Assembly: GCA_963750395.1 (NCBI GenBank)
Contig: CAVVQM010000012.1
Location: 248,001 to 312,000, forward strand
DNA: 64,000 nucleotides
DNA from: JADJPO01 sp963750395
GTDB lineage: Bacteria > Actinomycetota > Actinomycetes > Actinomycetales > Kineosporiaceae
Direction: 5' to 3'
In this document: positions 41,334 to 50,448 of the stretch, piece after piece
Layout of the letters: the number at the start of each line of letters is the position of its first letter
How positions within the stretch are numbered: the stretch's first letter is position 1
Notes under the pieces: model-generated
What the model was told of the DNA's origin: nothing
Databases searched by the model: none
The model's input: the letters and a program-made list of their open reading frames with translations, nothing else
Position numbers and translations under genes: made by a program

Positions 41334-44300
41334 TCAGTACTCGACCGGCACGGTGCGTTTGCGGATCATCGTGACCTCGTCGCGGTTGTTGCCGGTCGGC
41401 CCGATGTAGTTGAAGAAGTAGGCCAACTGCGCGTATCCACCGATGATGTGGCTGGGCTTGATCAGGATTCGGGTCAGCGAGTTGTGGATACCGCCTCGCT
41501 TGCCGTCCCGCTCCGTGAGCGGCACGTCGATCAGCCGGTCCTGTGCGTGGTGCATGTAGACCGTGCCCTCGGGCATCCGGTGCGAGACGACGGCGCGCGC
41601 CGCGACGACGCCGTTGCGGTTCACGGCTTCGATCCAGTCGTTGTCGCGCACGCCGATCTTGTCGGCGTCGCGGTCGGAGATCCAGATCGTCTGCCCGCCG
41701 CGGGACAGGCTGAGCATGAACAGGTTGTCCTGGTACTCGGAGTGGATCGACCACTTGTTGTGCGGGGTCAGATAGCGAACGGAGACCCCGAGCTCGTTCT
41801 GCTCCCCGATGCCCGCCTCGCCGAAGAGCTGGGTCATGTTCAACGGCGGCCGGTAGACGGGCAGGGCCTCCCCCATGCCGAGGATCCAGTCGTGGTCGAG
41901 ATAGAACTGCTGCCGGCCGGTGAGGGTGTGGAAGGGCTTGAGTCGTTCGATGTTGATGGTGAACGGGCTGTAGCGCCGACCCCCGGACTCCGACCCCGAC
42001 CATTCGGGCGAGGTGATCACCGGCACCGGCGCGACCTGCGTGTCGGCGAAGGTGATCTGCTTGCCCTCGTGTTCGGCGGCGAGATCGCGCAGGACGGTGC
42101 CCGTCCGCTTCTCGACGTTCGCGAAGCCGAGGGTGGCCAGGTGGCCGTTGGACACCCCTGAGAGATGGAGCATCGCGTCCGCGACGTGGATGTCGGTCTC
42201 GAGCCGTGGCTGGCCGTCCCCGGCACCGCCGTGGGCGGTCCCGTTGCGGTGGCGGAGGATGTCGACCTCACGTTTGACGTCATACGGGACGCCCTTGGTG
42301 AGCATCCCGACCCCTTCCAACAGGGGGCCGATCGAGGTCATCTTCTCGTACACGGCGGCGTAGTCGCGCTCGGCGACGGCCAGCACCGGCAGGGTCTTCC
42401 CGGGCACGGGCTCGACCTCACCGGTGCGCCAGTCCCGGACGACGCCGTGGGGGGTGGCCATCGCCTCGGGCGTGTCATGCCACAGCGGTTTGGCGACGAC
42501 GTCGCGACGCGTGCCGAGGTGGTCGGCGGCGAGCTCGGAGAACCGGCGGGCGATCGCCTTCCACGCCTCCCAGTCCGTCTTCGACTGCCAGGGCGGGGCG
42601 ATCGCCGGGTTGAAGGAGTGGATGAACGGATGCATGTCCGTGGTGTTGAGGTCGTGTTTCTCGTACCACGTGGCAGCCGGCAGGACGACGTCGGAGAACA
42701 GGGTGCTGCTGGTCATCCTGAAATCGATCGTCATCAGGAGGTCGAGCTTGCCCTCGGGGGCCCGGTCCGGCCAGGCGATGCCGGACGGTCGCTTCTCGGG
42801 GGGCGCCTCCTTCGCGGTCGCCGCGCTGTCCGTACCGAGCAGGTGCCGCAGGAAGTACTCGTTCCCCTTCGCACTCGACCCGAAGAGGTTGGCCCGCCAC
42901 AGGCTGAGGATTCGGGGATGGTTCTCCTCCGCCTCGGGATCCTCGACGGCGAACTTCAGGGCACCGGACTTGAGCTGGTCCACGACGTAGGCGGCGGGCT
43001 CCACCCCGGCGGCGTCGGCCTCGTCGGCGAGCGCGAGGCTGCTGCGATTGAAGGTGGGGTAGCTCGGCGTCCACCCGAGCCTGACGGACAACGAGAGGAG
43101 GTCCATGACGCCCTTACCGGCGAACACCCCGGTGCCGGAATCGATCTCGTCGGCGGTGAACGTGTCGTACCGGTACTGGCTCGCGTTGACGTACCAGTAG
43201 GCGGTCTGGTTCATGTGACGCGGCGGGCGGTGCCAGTCGAGGGCGAAGGCCAGGTGCTGGAAGCCCATGATCGGACGGATCTTCTCCTGCCCGACGTAGT
43301 GCGCCCAGCCGCCACCGTTGCGGCCCTGGCAGCCGGTGATGGTGGTCAGGACGAGCATCGCCCGGTAGATCTGGTCGGAGTGGAACCAGTGGTTGGTGCC
43401 CGCCCCCATCAGGATCATCCCCCGACCCTCGGTGTCGATCGCGTTCTGGGCCCACTCCCGGGCGATCCGCGTGACCTGATCGGCCGGCACGCTGGTGATC
43501 TCCTCCTGCCAGGCCGGAGTGGCCGGGGACGAGGCGTCGTCGTACCCCTCGGGCCAGGCACCGGGCAGGCCCTCCCGGCGGACCCCGTAGTGAGCGAGCA
43601 TGAGGTCGAGGACGGTCGTGACGAGTCTGCCGCCGACCCGGCGTACCGGCACACCGCGGGCCACGTGCTCGACGGTGCCCTCAGCGGCGTCGAAGCGCGG
43701 CAGGAGGACGGCGACCGACTCCGTCGCCGTGTCGTGCAGGCTGAGCACCGGCTCGATGCCGTCGAGGTCGAGGTTCCACTGGCCCCAACCCTGCTCGCCG
43801 TAGCGGAAGCCGAGCGAGCCCCTGGGGACGGCCACGTCGCCGGTGCGGCCGTCGAGCAGTACCGGCTTCCACATCGCGTTCTCTGAGGTGCTCTCCGGGA
43901 TGTCGAGGTCGCCGGCCACGACGTACTTGCCGGGGCGATGACCGCCGGCGGCCTCGTCCTCCTCGAGCGCAACGAGGAACGGCAGGTCGGTGAACCGCTG
44001 GTTGTAGTCGGTGAAGAAGGGCACCTGACGGTCGACGAAGTACTCCTTCAGGATGACGTGTCCCATCGCCATCGCCAGGGCGCCGTCGGTGCCCGGCGCG
44101 GCCGGGACCCACTCGTCGGCGAACTTGACGTTCTCGGCGTAGTCGGGTGCGACGGCGACGACCTTCTGGCCCCGGTAGCGGGCCTCCGTCATCCAGTGGG
44201 CGTCCGGTGTGCGGGTCAGCGGGACGTTGCTGCCCCACATGATGAGGTAACCGGCGTCCCACCAGTCCCCCGATTCGGGGACGTCGGTCTGGTCGCCGAA

Positions 44301-45023
44301 CATCTGCGGCGAGGCGTTGGGCAGGTCGGCGTACCAGTCGTAGAAGGAGAGCATGGGCGCGCCGAGAAGCTCCAGGAAGCGGGCGCCGGAGGCGTAGGAG
44401 ACCGGAGACATCGCGGGGATGGGCGAGAAGCCGGCGATGCGATCCGGGCCCCATCTCTTGATCGTGTACACGTGGGCGGCGGCGACGATCTCGACCACCT
44501 CGTCCCAGGTCGAGCGGACCAGGCCACCCTTGCCGCGCGCCGACTTGTAGCGTCGTGCCCTGTCGGGGTCCTGGACGATCGACGCCCAGGCGATCACCGG
44601 GTCACCGCCGACCGCACGCTTGGCCTCTCGGAACATCTCCAGCAGCACGCCGCGCACATAGGGGTACCGAACGCGCGTCGGGGAGTAGGTGTACCAACTG
44701 AAGGCCGCGCCGCGGGGACAGCCCCGCGGCTCGTACTCCGGACGGTCGGCGCCGGTGGAGGGGTAGTCGGTCTGCTGGGACTCCCAGGTGATGATGCCGT
44801 CCTTGACGTACACCTTCCACGAACAGGAGCCGGTGCAGTTCACCCCGTGGGTGCTGCGCACGACCTTGTCATGCGACCAGCGGTCGCGGTAGAAGGCGTC
44901 GCCCGCCCGACCACCCTTGTGATACATGGCGCGCCTGTCGTCGGACACCTCCGCCGAGGTGAAGAATCGGCGGGTACCGACGAGTGCCTCGGTCAACGGA
45001 CCGTCCAGTCCGGGGGTGCTCAT
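41334..45023 (-). CDS. narG: Respiratory nitrate reductase alpha subunit (molybdopterin)
   Basis: 1229-residue catalytic subunit reducing nitrate to nitrite at a Mo-bisMGD centre, cytoplasmic side. The FS0 cluster ligands are H59, C63, C67 and C102 (THGVNCTGSC, then GCPRG). The Asp in LSFYDWYADLP is the Mo ligand typical of NarG, and QMFGDQTDVPES follows. No twin-arginine signal is evident at the N-terminus beyond the usual NarG remnant (VGTRRFFTSAE). The ATG at 45023 overlaps the stop of the upstream regulator gene by ATGA, with AGGAG 5 bases upstream, so regulator and enzyme are co-translated. Confidence 0.97.
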   Translation of the reverse strand: MSTPGLDGPLTEALVGTRRFFTSAEVSDDRRAMYHKGGRAGDAFYRDRWSHDKVVRSTHGVNCTGSCSWKVYVKDGIITWESQQTDYPSTGADRPEYEPRGCPRGAAFSWYTYSPTRVRYPYVRGVLLEMFREAKRAVGGDPVIAWASIVQDPDRARRYKSARGKGGLVRSTWDEVVEIVAAAHVYTIKRWGPDRIAGFSPIPAMSPVSYASGARFLELLGAPMLSFYDWYADLPNASPQMFGDQTDVPESGDWWDAGYLIMWGSNVPLTRTPDAHWMTEARYRGQKVVAVAPDYAENVKFADEWVPAAPGTDGALAMAMGHVILKEYFVDRQVPFFTDYNQRFTDLPFLVALEEDEAAGGHRPGKYVVAGDLDIPESTSENAMWKPVLLDGRTGDVAVPRGSLGFRYGEQGWGQWNLDLDGIEPVLSLHDTATESVAVLLPRFDAAEGTVEHVARGVPVRRVGGRLVTTVLDLMLAHYGVRREGLPGAWPEGYDDASSPATPAWQEEITSVPADQVTRIAREWAQNAIDTEGRGMILMGAGTNHWFHSDQIYRAMLVLTTITGCQGRNGGGWAHYVGQEKIRPIMGFQHLAFALDWHRPPRHMNQTAYWYVNASQYRYDTFTADEIDSGTGVFAGKGVMDLLSLSVRLGWTPSYPTFNRSSLALADEADAAGVEPAAYVVDQLKSGALKFAVEDPEAEENHPRILSLWRANLFGSSAKGNEYFLRHLLGTDSAATAKEAPPEKRPSGIAWPDRAPEGKLDLLMTIDFRMTSSTLFSDVVLPAATWYEKHDLNTTDMHPFIHSFNPAIAPPWQSKTDWEAWKAIARRFSELAADHLGTRRDVVAKPLWHDTPEAMATPHGVVRDWRTGEVEPVPGKTLPVLAVAERDYAAVYEKMTSIGPLLEGVGMLTKGVPYDVKREVDILRHRNGTAHGGAGDGQPRLETDIHVADAMLHLSGVSNGHLATLGFANVEKRTGTVLRDLAAEHEGKQITFADTQVAPVPVITSPEWSGSESGGRRYSPFTINIERLKPFHTLTGRQQFYLDHDWILGMGEALPVYRPPLNMTQLFGEAGIGEQNELGVSVRYLTPHNKWSIHSEYQDNLFMLSLSRGGQTIWISDRDADKIGVRDNDWIEAVNRNGVVAARAVVSHRMPEGTVYMHHAQDRLIDVPLTERDGKRGGIHNSLTRILIKPSHIIGGYAQLAYFFNYIGPTGNNRDEVTMIRKRTVPVEY

Positions 45024-45781
45024 GGGGTCTCCTCACGGATGGTCGACTTCGCGGAACGGAAGGGAGTGGTTCTGCGGAGGTGGGCGCGGCAGCGGGAACT
45101 CTCGATGAACGGCAGCAGCTCGACCTCGACGTCGGTCTCGCCCACCATACGCAGCGCCTCGGAGATCAGGCCCTCATGGACACCGCAGACGACCCCCTCG
45201 TGAGAGCGGGCCAGGTCGAAGAAGGGGCAATTGGTCAACTCGATGTCCGCCGTTCGCCCCCCTGCGGTCGTCGCGAGCTGGGGTCGATAGCCCCACTCGT
45301 CGAGGAGGTCGAGGACGCGGCCCACCCGGCCGAGCCAGGTGCCCGGCGTCTGCGCGGGTGTCACGGGACCGTCGGTCGGGACGTTCTCGCGCACCCAGCG
45401 CCGCCCCGCCTCCTGGGGCGTCACCGATTCCCCGGCGCCGGAGTCGGCGACCACCCGAACGAGCAACGCGGCCAGCATCCCGAGCGGTCCTGCCTGCTCG
45501 CCGGTCCGCGTCGCCGGTGTCACGGAGTAGACCTTGCGGGGGCGACCGGCACCCTCCCGACGACGCGAGAAGGTCGACTCGACGAGCCCTGCCGAGATGA
45601 GCTGATCGAGGTGGAAGCGGACCGTCGTGACGTGCAGGTCGACGCCCGGGGCCAGTTCCGACGCCGTCATTCCCGGCTCGTCGGGGTTCTGGGCAGCGCG
45701 GTGGATCAGTGCGTCGACGAGCGCGCGACGAACCGGCGAGGCCATCAGCGCCGCCGCTTCGTAGTCGGCCGCCCTCACCAT
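45020..45781 (-). CDS. SufR-like winged-helix regulator with three Cys, heading the nar operon
   Basis: 253 residues. The N-terminal ArsR/DeoR-type winged helix covers about residues 10-90 (ASPVRRALVDALIHRA, LHVTTVRFHLDQLISAGLVE, REGAGRPRKVYSVTP). The C-terminal domain has LTNCPFFDLARSHEGVVC and IESSRCRAHL, with C185, C199 and C231 in the pattern of the [4Fe-4S] ligands of SufR. I infer an iron-sulfur sensor of oxygen, NO or redox state that controls narGHJI and perhaps the divergent narK genes. The ATG at 45781 has GGAGG 5 bases upstream. The stop overlaps narG, which is unusual for a regulator. Confidence 0.82.
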   Translation of the reverse strand: MVRAADYEAAALMASPVRRALVDALIHRAAQNPDEPGMTASELAPGVDLHVTTVRFHLDQLISAGLVESTFSRRREGAGRPRKVYSVTPATRTGEQAGPLGMLAALLVRVVADSGAGESVTPQEAGRRWVRENVPTDGPVTPAQTPGTWLGRVGRVLDLLDEWGYRPQLATTAGGRTADIELTNCPFFDLARSHEGVVCGVHEGLISEALRMVGETDVEVELLPFIESSRCRAHLRRTTPFRSAKSTIREETP

Positions 45782-45817
45782 GGATCCTCCACGCAAATTG
45801 GATGCAATCTGCTGCTC

Positions 45818-45847
45818 TATATAAACAGGCTTCTCGCCTCTCGGCAA
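45818..45847 (-). promoter_or_regulatory. Candidate sigma-70-type promoter for the nar operon
   Basis: On the minus strand TTGCCG (45847-45842) and TATATA (45823-45818) are 18 bases apart, about 40 bases before the regulator start. The AT-rich -10 stands out in this GC-rich DNA. Not experimentally supported. Confidence 0.4.
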
Positions 45848-46009
45848 GCGTCCAGAACCCCGTGCGATCGCCGCACGAAGTTGCTCAATCCGGCTGTCTA
45901 CCAAGACTTGACGAATCCACGGAGCCATCGTGCTGGCTCTCCCCGGGGGATGGGTGTAGCGTCTCAGGCGGTTTATTTAGAGGATCCAACTCCACATAAT
46001 GGAGGCACG

Positions 46010-47365
46010 GTGTTCGAGACCGCCGAGTCTCGCCCAGCAGCAGCGGGCGAGCCAACGCCGGACGGCGGCCAGCGCGTGCTCTGGCTCTCGACGCTCGCGT
46101 TCACCCTGATGTTCGCCGCGTGGCTGATGTTCGGCATCCTCGGGGTCCCGATCCAGAAGGAACTCGGCCTCAGCGATCAGCAGCTCTCGTGGATCAGCGC
46201 GGTCGCCGTGCTCAACGGCTCGATGTGGCGCCTGCCGGCCGGGATGCTCACCGATCGCATCGGCGGACGACGGGTGATGACGGCCATGCTCGTGATCACC
46301 GCGGTCCCGGCCTGGCTGGTTGCGCAGGCGCAGAGCTACGCCATGATCCTCGTGCTGGCCTTCCTCGTCGGGTTCGCCGGGAACTCCTTCACCGCGGGCA
46401 TCGCCTGGAACGCGGCGTGGCAACCGCGCGAGCACCAGGGTTTCGCACTGGGGCTGTTCGGCGCCGGCAACGTCGGCGCCTCGGTGACGAAGTTCATCGG
46501 TCCCCCACTCATCGCCGGGACGGCGGGGGTCGCCTATGTCGGCGGCGTGGTCGACGGCGGGTGGCGGCTCGTCCCCGTCATCTACGCCGCGCTGCTGCTC
46601 GTGATGGCCGCCGCACTGTGGGGGGGCACACCCTCGCGCGACCGGATGCCCGGCCGGTCCTCCACGCTCGCCTCGCAGCTGGAACCCCTGAAGCAGATTC
46701 GGGTCTGGCGGTTCAGCCTGTACTACGTCGCCTTCTTCGGCGCCTACGTCGCGCTCGCCGCGTGGTTGCCGAAGTACTACGTCGACAACTTCGGGGTGAG
46801 CCTGACCACGGCCGGGCTGCTGACGGCGCTGTACATCTTCCCGGCCTCGCTGCTGCGTCCGGTGGGCGGCTGGTTCTCGGATCGCTGGGGCGCCCGGCGC
46901 GTCATGTACTGGGTCTTCGCGGTCATGCTCGCCGCATCCGGCCTGCTGATGATGCCGAACGGACACCTCGTCATCGACCACGCCGACGGTTCCTCGACCT
47001 CACACCTGGCCTACGCGCTCTCGATCGTCCCCTTCACCATCCTGCTCGTCGTCCTGGGCAGCGCGATGGGGATCGGCAAGGCGGCCGTGTACAAGCACAT
47101 CCCCGAGTACTTCCCCGAGAACGTCGGCTCCGTCGGCGGGCTCGTCGGGATGCTCGGCGGTCTGGGGGGTTTCATCCTTCCGCCGCTGTTCGCCTACACG
47201 AAGGCGTGGAGTGGCTTCCCCACCTCGACCTTCTTCGTCCTCTTCCTGCTCATCGCCGCCTGCGCGGTCTGGATGCACTGGACCGTCGTCCACATGCTGC
47301 ACGCGGAGGCACCCGAGCTGGCCAAGAACCTCGAACGGACCACCCTGCCCGCGGCCGCCCACTGA
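46010..47365 (+). CDS. narK: Nitrate/nitrite transporter, NarK1-type
   Basis: 451-residue MFS transporter with about 12 helices from a GTG at 46010 (GGAGG 4 bases upstream). The segment GFAGNSFTAGIAWNAAWQPR followed by HQGFALGLFGAGNVGAS is the nitrate-signature region of NarK/NasA proteins and looks like the NarK1 (nitrate/proton symport) type. It is divergent from the nar operon and followed 28 bases later by a second NarK. It supplies nitrate to the cytoplasmic NarG site. The subtype assignment is by resemblance. Confidence 0.9.
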   Translation: MFETAESRPAAAGEPTPDGGQRVLWLSTLAFTLMFAAWLMFGILGVPIQKELGLSDQQLSWISAVAVLNGSMWRLPAGMLTDRIGGRRVMTAMLVITAVPAWLVAQAQSYAMILVLAFLVGFAGNSFTAGIAWNAAWQPREHQGFALGLFGAGNVGASVTKFIGPPLIAGTAGVAYVGGVVDGGWRLVPVIYAALLLVMAAALWGGTPSRDRMPGRSSTLASQLEPLKQIRVWRFSLYYVAFFGAYVALAAWLPKYYVDNFGVSLTTAGLLTALYIFPASLLRPVGGWFSDRWGARRVMYWVFAVMLAASGLLMMPNGHLVIDHADGSSTSHLAYALSIVPFTILLVVLGSAMGIGKAAVYKHIPEYFPENVGSVGGLVGMLGGLGGFILPPLFAYTKAWSGFPTSTFFVLFLLIAACAVWMHWTVVHMLHAEAPELAKNLERTTLPAAAH

Positions 47366-47393
47366 CGGCCACCCACCTACCTGGGAGCGCACG

Positions 47394-48785
47394 ATGAGCA
47401 CGAATCCCGCCACGAAGGGCGAATGGCTGCAGGAATGGGATCCAGAGGACGAGCAGTCGTGGGACAAGGCTCTCGCCTGGCGCACGCTGACCATCACGAC
47501 CTTCACCCTGACCCTGTGTTTCGTCGCCTGGTTCCTACCCAGCGCCATCATCCCGAAGCTCAACGCGCTCGGTTACGACTTCACCAAGGAGCAGCTGTAC
47601 TGGCTGGCCGCGATGCCCGGTCTGGCGGGTGGTCTCCTCCGCCTCATCTGGATGGTGCTGCCCCCGATCATCGGTACGCGCAAGATGGTGACGCTGACGA
47701 CGTTGCTGCTCATCTTCCCCACCCTCGGCTGGGGGGTGCGGGTCCAGAGCCCGACCGCGCCGTACTGGGAGTTGCTGGTGCTCGCCTTCCTCGCCGGCAT
47801 CGGCGGCGGAGCGTTCTCGGGCTTCATGCCGAGCACGTCCTACTTCTTCCCCCGCGCCCAACAGGGCACGGCGCTGGGAATCCAGGCGGGGGTGGGCAAC
47901 TTCGGCGTCTCCCTGGTGCAGCTCGCGACGCCGTGGTTCATCGGGTTCGGAATGCTGGGCTTCCTCGGCGGCACCCAGCAGATGACGGCACCCGGCCAGC
48001 AGCCGCGCGAGGTCTGGTACCAGAATGCCGCCCTCGTCTGGATCCCCCTCATGGTGCTCGGGGCGGGCATCGCGTGGGCGCTGTTGAAGTCCGTTCCCGT
48101 CAAGGCCAACATCAAGCAGCAGCTGGACATCTTCCGCAACCAGGACACCTGGTGGATGACGCTGCTCTACATCATGACCTTCGGCACGTTCTCCGGTCTG
48201 GCCGCCCAGTTCGGTCTGCTCATGCAGAACCTCTACGGTGCCGGCAACGCCGACATCGTCACCGGTACCGGCATCGACGCCCAGATCCTGGTCGCCGGCT
48301 ACGACGTCCCCGATCCGGTCAGCTACGTCTTCCTCGGGGCCCTGGTCGGAGCCGGCGCCCGCGTGGTGTTCTCCCCACTGACGGACCGGATGGGAGGTGC
48401 GGTCTGGACGCTCGTCTCCGGACTCGGGCTCATCGCCTCGATCGGGTTCACGATCACCACCCTGACCCCTGACCTCTCCTCCGCCGAGGCGCTGCACTCG
48501 GGGTTCATCCGATTCCTCTGGGGAATGATCGCGATCTTCCTCTTCACCGGGATCGGCAACGCGGCGACGTTCAAGCAGATGCCGATGATCTTCGAACGCC
48601 GCCAGGCCGGCGGCGTGATCGGGTGGACGGCGGCCATCGCCGCCTTCGGACCCTTCATCTTCGGCGTCGGACTGACCATCATGAGTCCGACGACGTTCTA
48701 CGTCATCGGCCTCTTCTATGCCGTCATGTGTGTCGCGATCACATGGTGGCGCTACGCGCGGCCGGGCGCCGCCAAGCCGAGCTGA
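47394..48785 (+). CDS. narK: Nitrate/nitrite antiporter, NarK2-type
   Basis: 463-residue MFS transporter with about 12 to 14 helices. The signatures FLAGIGGGAFSGFMPSTSYF followed by FPRAQQGTALGIQAGVGNFG match the E. coli NarK type, which exchanges nitrite for nitrate. The start at 47394 follows GGGAG by 7 bases. The pair of NarK1-type then NarK2-type genes in this order parallels the fused NarK of Paracoccus denitrificans. It is probably co-transcribed with the first narK and functionally linked with narGHJI. Convergent with a cupin gene. Confidence 0.92.
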   Translation: MSTNPATKGEWLQEWDPEDEQSWDKALAWRTLTITTFTLTLCFVAWFLPSAIIPKLNALGYDFTKEQLYWLAAMPGLAGGLLRLIWMVLPPIIGTRKMVTLTTLLLIFPTLGWGVRVQSPTAPYWELLVLAFLAGIGGGAFSGFMPSTSYFFPRAQQGTALGIQAGVGNFGVSLVQLATPWFIGFGMLGFLGGTQQMTAPGQQPREVWYQNAALVWIPLMVLGAGIAWALLKSVPVKANIKQQLDIFRNQDTWWMTLLYIMTFGTFSGLAAQFGLLMQNLYGAGNADIVTGTGIDAQILVAGYDVPDPVSYVFLGALVGAGARVVFSPLTDRMGGAVWTLVSGLGLIASIGFTITTLTPDLSSAEALHSGFIRFLWGMIAIFLFTGIGNAATFKQMPMIFERRQAGGVIGWTAAIAAFGPFIFGVGLTIMSPTTFYVIGLFYAVMCVAITWWRYARPGAAKPS

Positions 48786-48795
48786 TCGAGGACGG

Positions 48796-49131
48796 CTACT
48801 GGAGGGACTTGACCACGGTGAGCAGCACGGCGGAATCCTCGAGCGCGACCAACGCGTGCCGTGCCTTCGGGATGATCAGGTGCTCGCCGACCCCGCCCTC
48901 CCAGGCGTCGTCCCCGCTCGTCACCCGGACTCTGCCCCGCAGCACCTGAAGGGTCGCCTCGCCCGGACTGTCGTGCTCAGCGAGCTCGTGACCGCTCAGA
49001 AGCGCGATGACCGTCTCGCGGAGCGCCCGGGCGCTGCCGCCGTGGATGGTCAGCGCCGATCGAGCGCTCGTCGCCGTGCGAGCCGCCTCCAGCTGTTCGT
49101 CGGCGAGTCTCTGAAGAGATGTCGATTCCAT
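48796..49131 (-). CDS. Cupin domain protein
   Basis: 111-residue single-domain cupin. The barrel strands read HELAEHDSPGEATLQVLRGR and VGEHLIIPKARHALVALEDS; the His and Glu positions of cupin motif 1 (H..SPGE) and the His of motif 2 (ARHAL) could bind a metal. Such small cupins often sense or bind small molecules; the role is unknown. The start has GGAGG 9 bases upstream. It is the last gene of the minus-strand run that begins at the adenylylsulfate kinase. Confidence 0.85.
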   Translation of the reverse strand: MESTSLQRLADEQLEAARTATSARSALTIHGGSARALRETVIALLSGHELAEHDSPGEATLQVLRGRVRVTSGDDAWEGGVGEHLIIPKARHALVALEDSAVLLTVVKSLQ

Positions 49132-49179
49132 GGCCGATAGCCTCCTTCCGGGACGACCATACCCAGCGGCGATTCGCGC

Positions 49180-50397
49180 TCAGCCGGACCCCGCGGCGAT
49201 CCGCCGACGCAACTCCATCAGAGAACCCATCAAGCCCACGCCGGCCGCCCCCACCAGCAGGCCGCCCCGGAAGTAGCCGGCGGCGAACTCGCCGTCCAGA
49301 TCGCCCTCGAGAACCCTGATCTCGTCGGCGATCCCGAGGGACCCGAACGACTGCACCCGCAGCTCGTACTGGTCGCTCCAGAACGACGGCATCGGCGCGA
49401 ACGGGGCGGTGACGAGTTCGCCGACACCCAGCCCGGCGAGCAGGGACGGCGCCGCCCACTTGGCCGTGTCGGTCGCCATGCTCCAGTGCTCCACGCGTCG
49501 CGGCACGTCGTCGACCAGGGCGTTGGGGAAGCGCGCGACGTCCCCGACGGCGACCACGTGCGGGCGCGGGTTCCCGTCGAGGCCGACCGCCCGGAGCCCG
49601 TGGTCGGTCAGCACCCCGTCGCTGATGTCCAGCCCGCTGCCCGCCAGCCACTCGGTGTTGGGCACGCAGCCGAGCGCCTCGACCACCACGTCCGCCGGCA
49701 GCCGCGTGCCGTCGTCCAACACCACGGCGGCGACCCGTGTCGGGCCGGCGTCGGCCCCCTCGAACCGGGCCGGGACTCGACCCAGATGCATGCGTACGCC
49801 GGCACGTTCATGCCGGCGGCGCATCGCCGCCCCGACCTGGGTTCCGAGCGGGCGCTGCATCGGCACGTCCTCGGGCGCCACGACGTCCACCGCACAGCCC
49901 CGCCCCACCGCGGTCGCGGCGACCTCGCAGCCGATGAACCCGGCACCGACGATGACCACCCGGGCGCCGGGGCGCAGCCCGGCCTGCAACGCCGTGGCGT
50001 CCTCGATGGTGCGGACGACGTGCCGCCCGTCCGGCGGGCCGGGCAGCTCCAGCCGCCGGGCGCGCAGACCGGTCGCCACGACCAGCCCGTCGAAGGCCAG
50101 TACCGACCCGTCGTGGAGCACCACGTCGCCGGCGTCGAGGTTGGCCTCAGCGACCGGGGCCTCGAGCCGGAAGGCGACGTCCTCGACCTTGCGGCGCCTC
50201 AGTTCCAGCGAATCGAACGACACCGTGCCTGCCAGGGCCTCCTTGGTCAGCGGCGGCCGGTTGTAGGGCAGATGGGCCTCATCACCGACCACGACCAGCT
50301 CGCCGTCGAATCCCTTGGCCCGCAACTGCTCCGCGGCGCGCAGACCCCCGATGCCGGCACCTGCGACGACGATCCTGGCCGGGCCCACCCGCCTCAT
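49180..50397 (-). CDS. FAD-dependent ferredoxin-reductase-like oxidoreductase
   Basis: 405-residue flavoprotein with two Rossmann motifs: FAD site VVAGAGIGGLRAAEQLRAKG at the N-terminus and NAD(P)H site VVIVGAGFIGCEVAATAVGR in the middle, plus the VVAVGDVARFPN FAD-binding block and a C-terminal reductase domain. The family includes rubredoxin, ferredoxin and putidaredoxin reductases, which pass electrons from NAD(P)H to small Fe-S proteins. The partner is not encoded in the window. It lies 51 bases after the glutamine-synthetase-like gene. Confidence 0.9.
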   Translation of the reverse strand: MRRVGPARIVVAGAGIGGLRAAEQLRAKGFDGELVVVGDEAHLPYNRPPLTKEALAGTVSFDSLELRRRKVEDVAFRLEAPVAEANLDAGDVVLHDGSVLAFDGLVVATGLRARRLELPGPPDGRHVVRTIEDATALQAGLRPGARVVIVGAGFIGCEVAATAVGRGCAVDVVAPEDVPMQRPLGTQVGAAMRRRHERAGVRMHLGRVPARFEGADAGPTRVAAVVLDDGTRLPADVVVEALGCVPNTEWLAGSGLDISDGVLTDHGLRAVGLDGNPRPHVVAVGDVARFPNALVDDVPRRVEHWSMATDTAKWAAPSLLAGLGVGELVTAPFAPMPSFWSDQYELRVQSFGSLGIADEIRVLEGDLDGEFAAGYFRGGLLVGAAGVGLMGSLMELRRRIAAGSG

Positions 50398-50448
50398 GCG
50401 CGGGTCACAGCCGCCCCGACGGCGCTCACCGGCCAGCCCGCCGCCGCA

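Noticed and set aside
44984..46009. A long N-terminal extension of the first NarK
   Set aside because: It overlaps the SufR-like gene in antisense, and a GTG with GGAGG at 46010 starts the real transporter.
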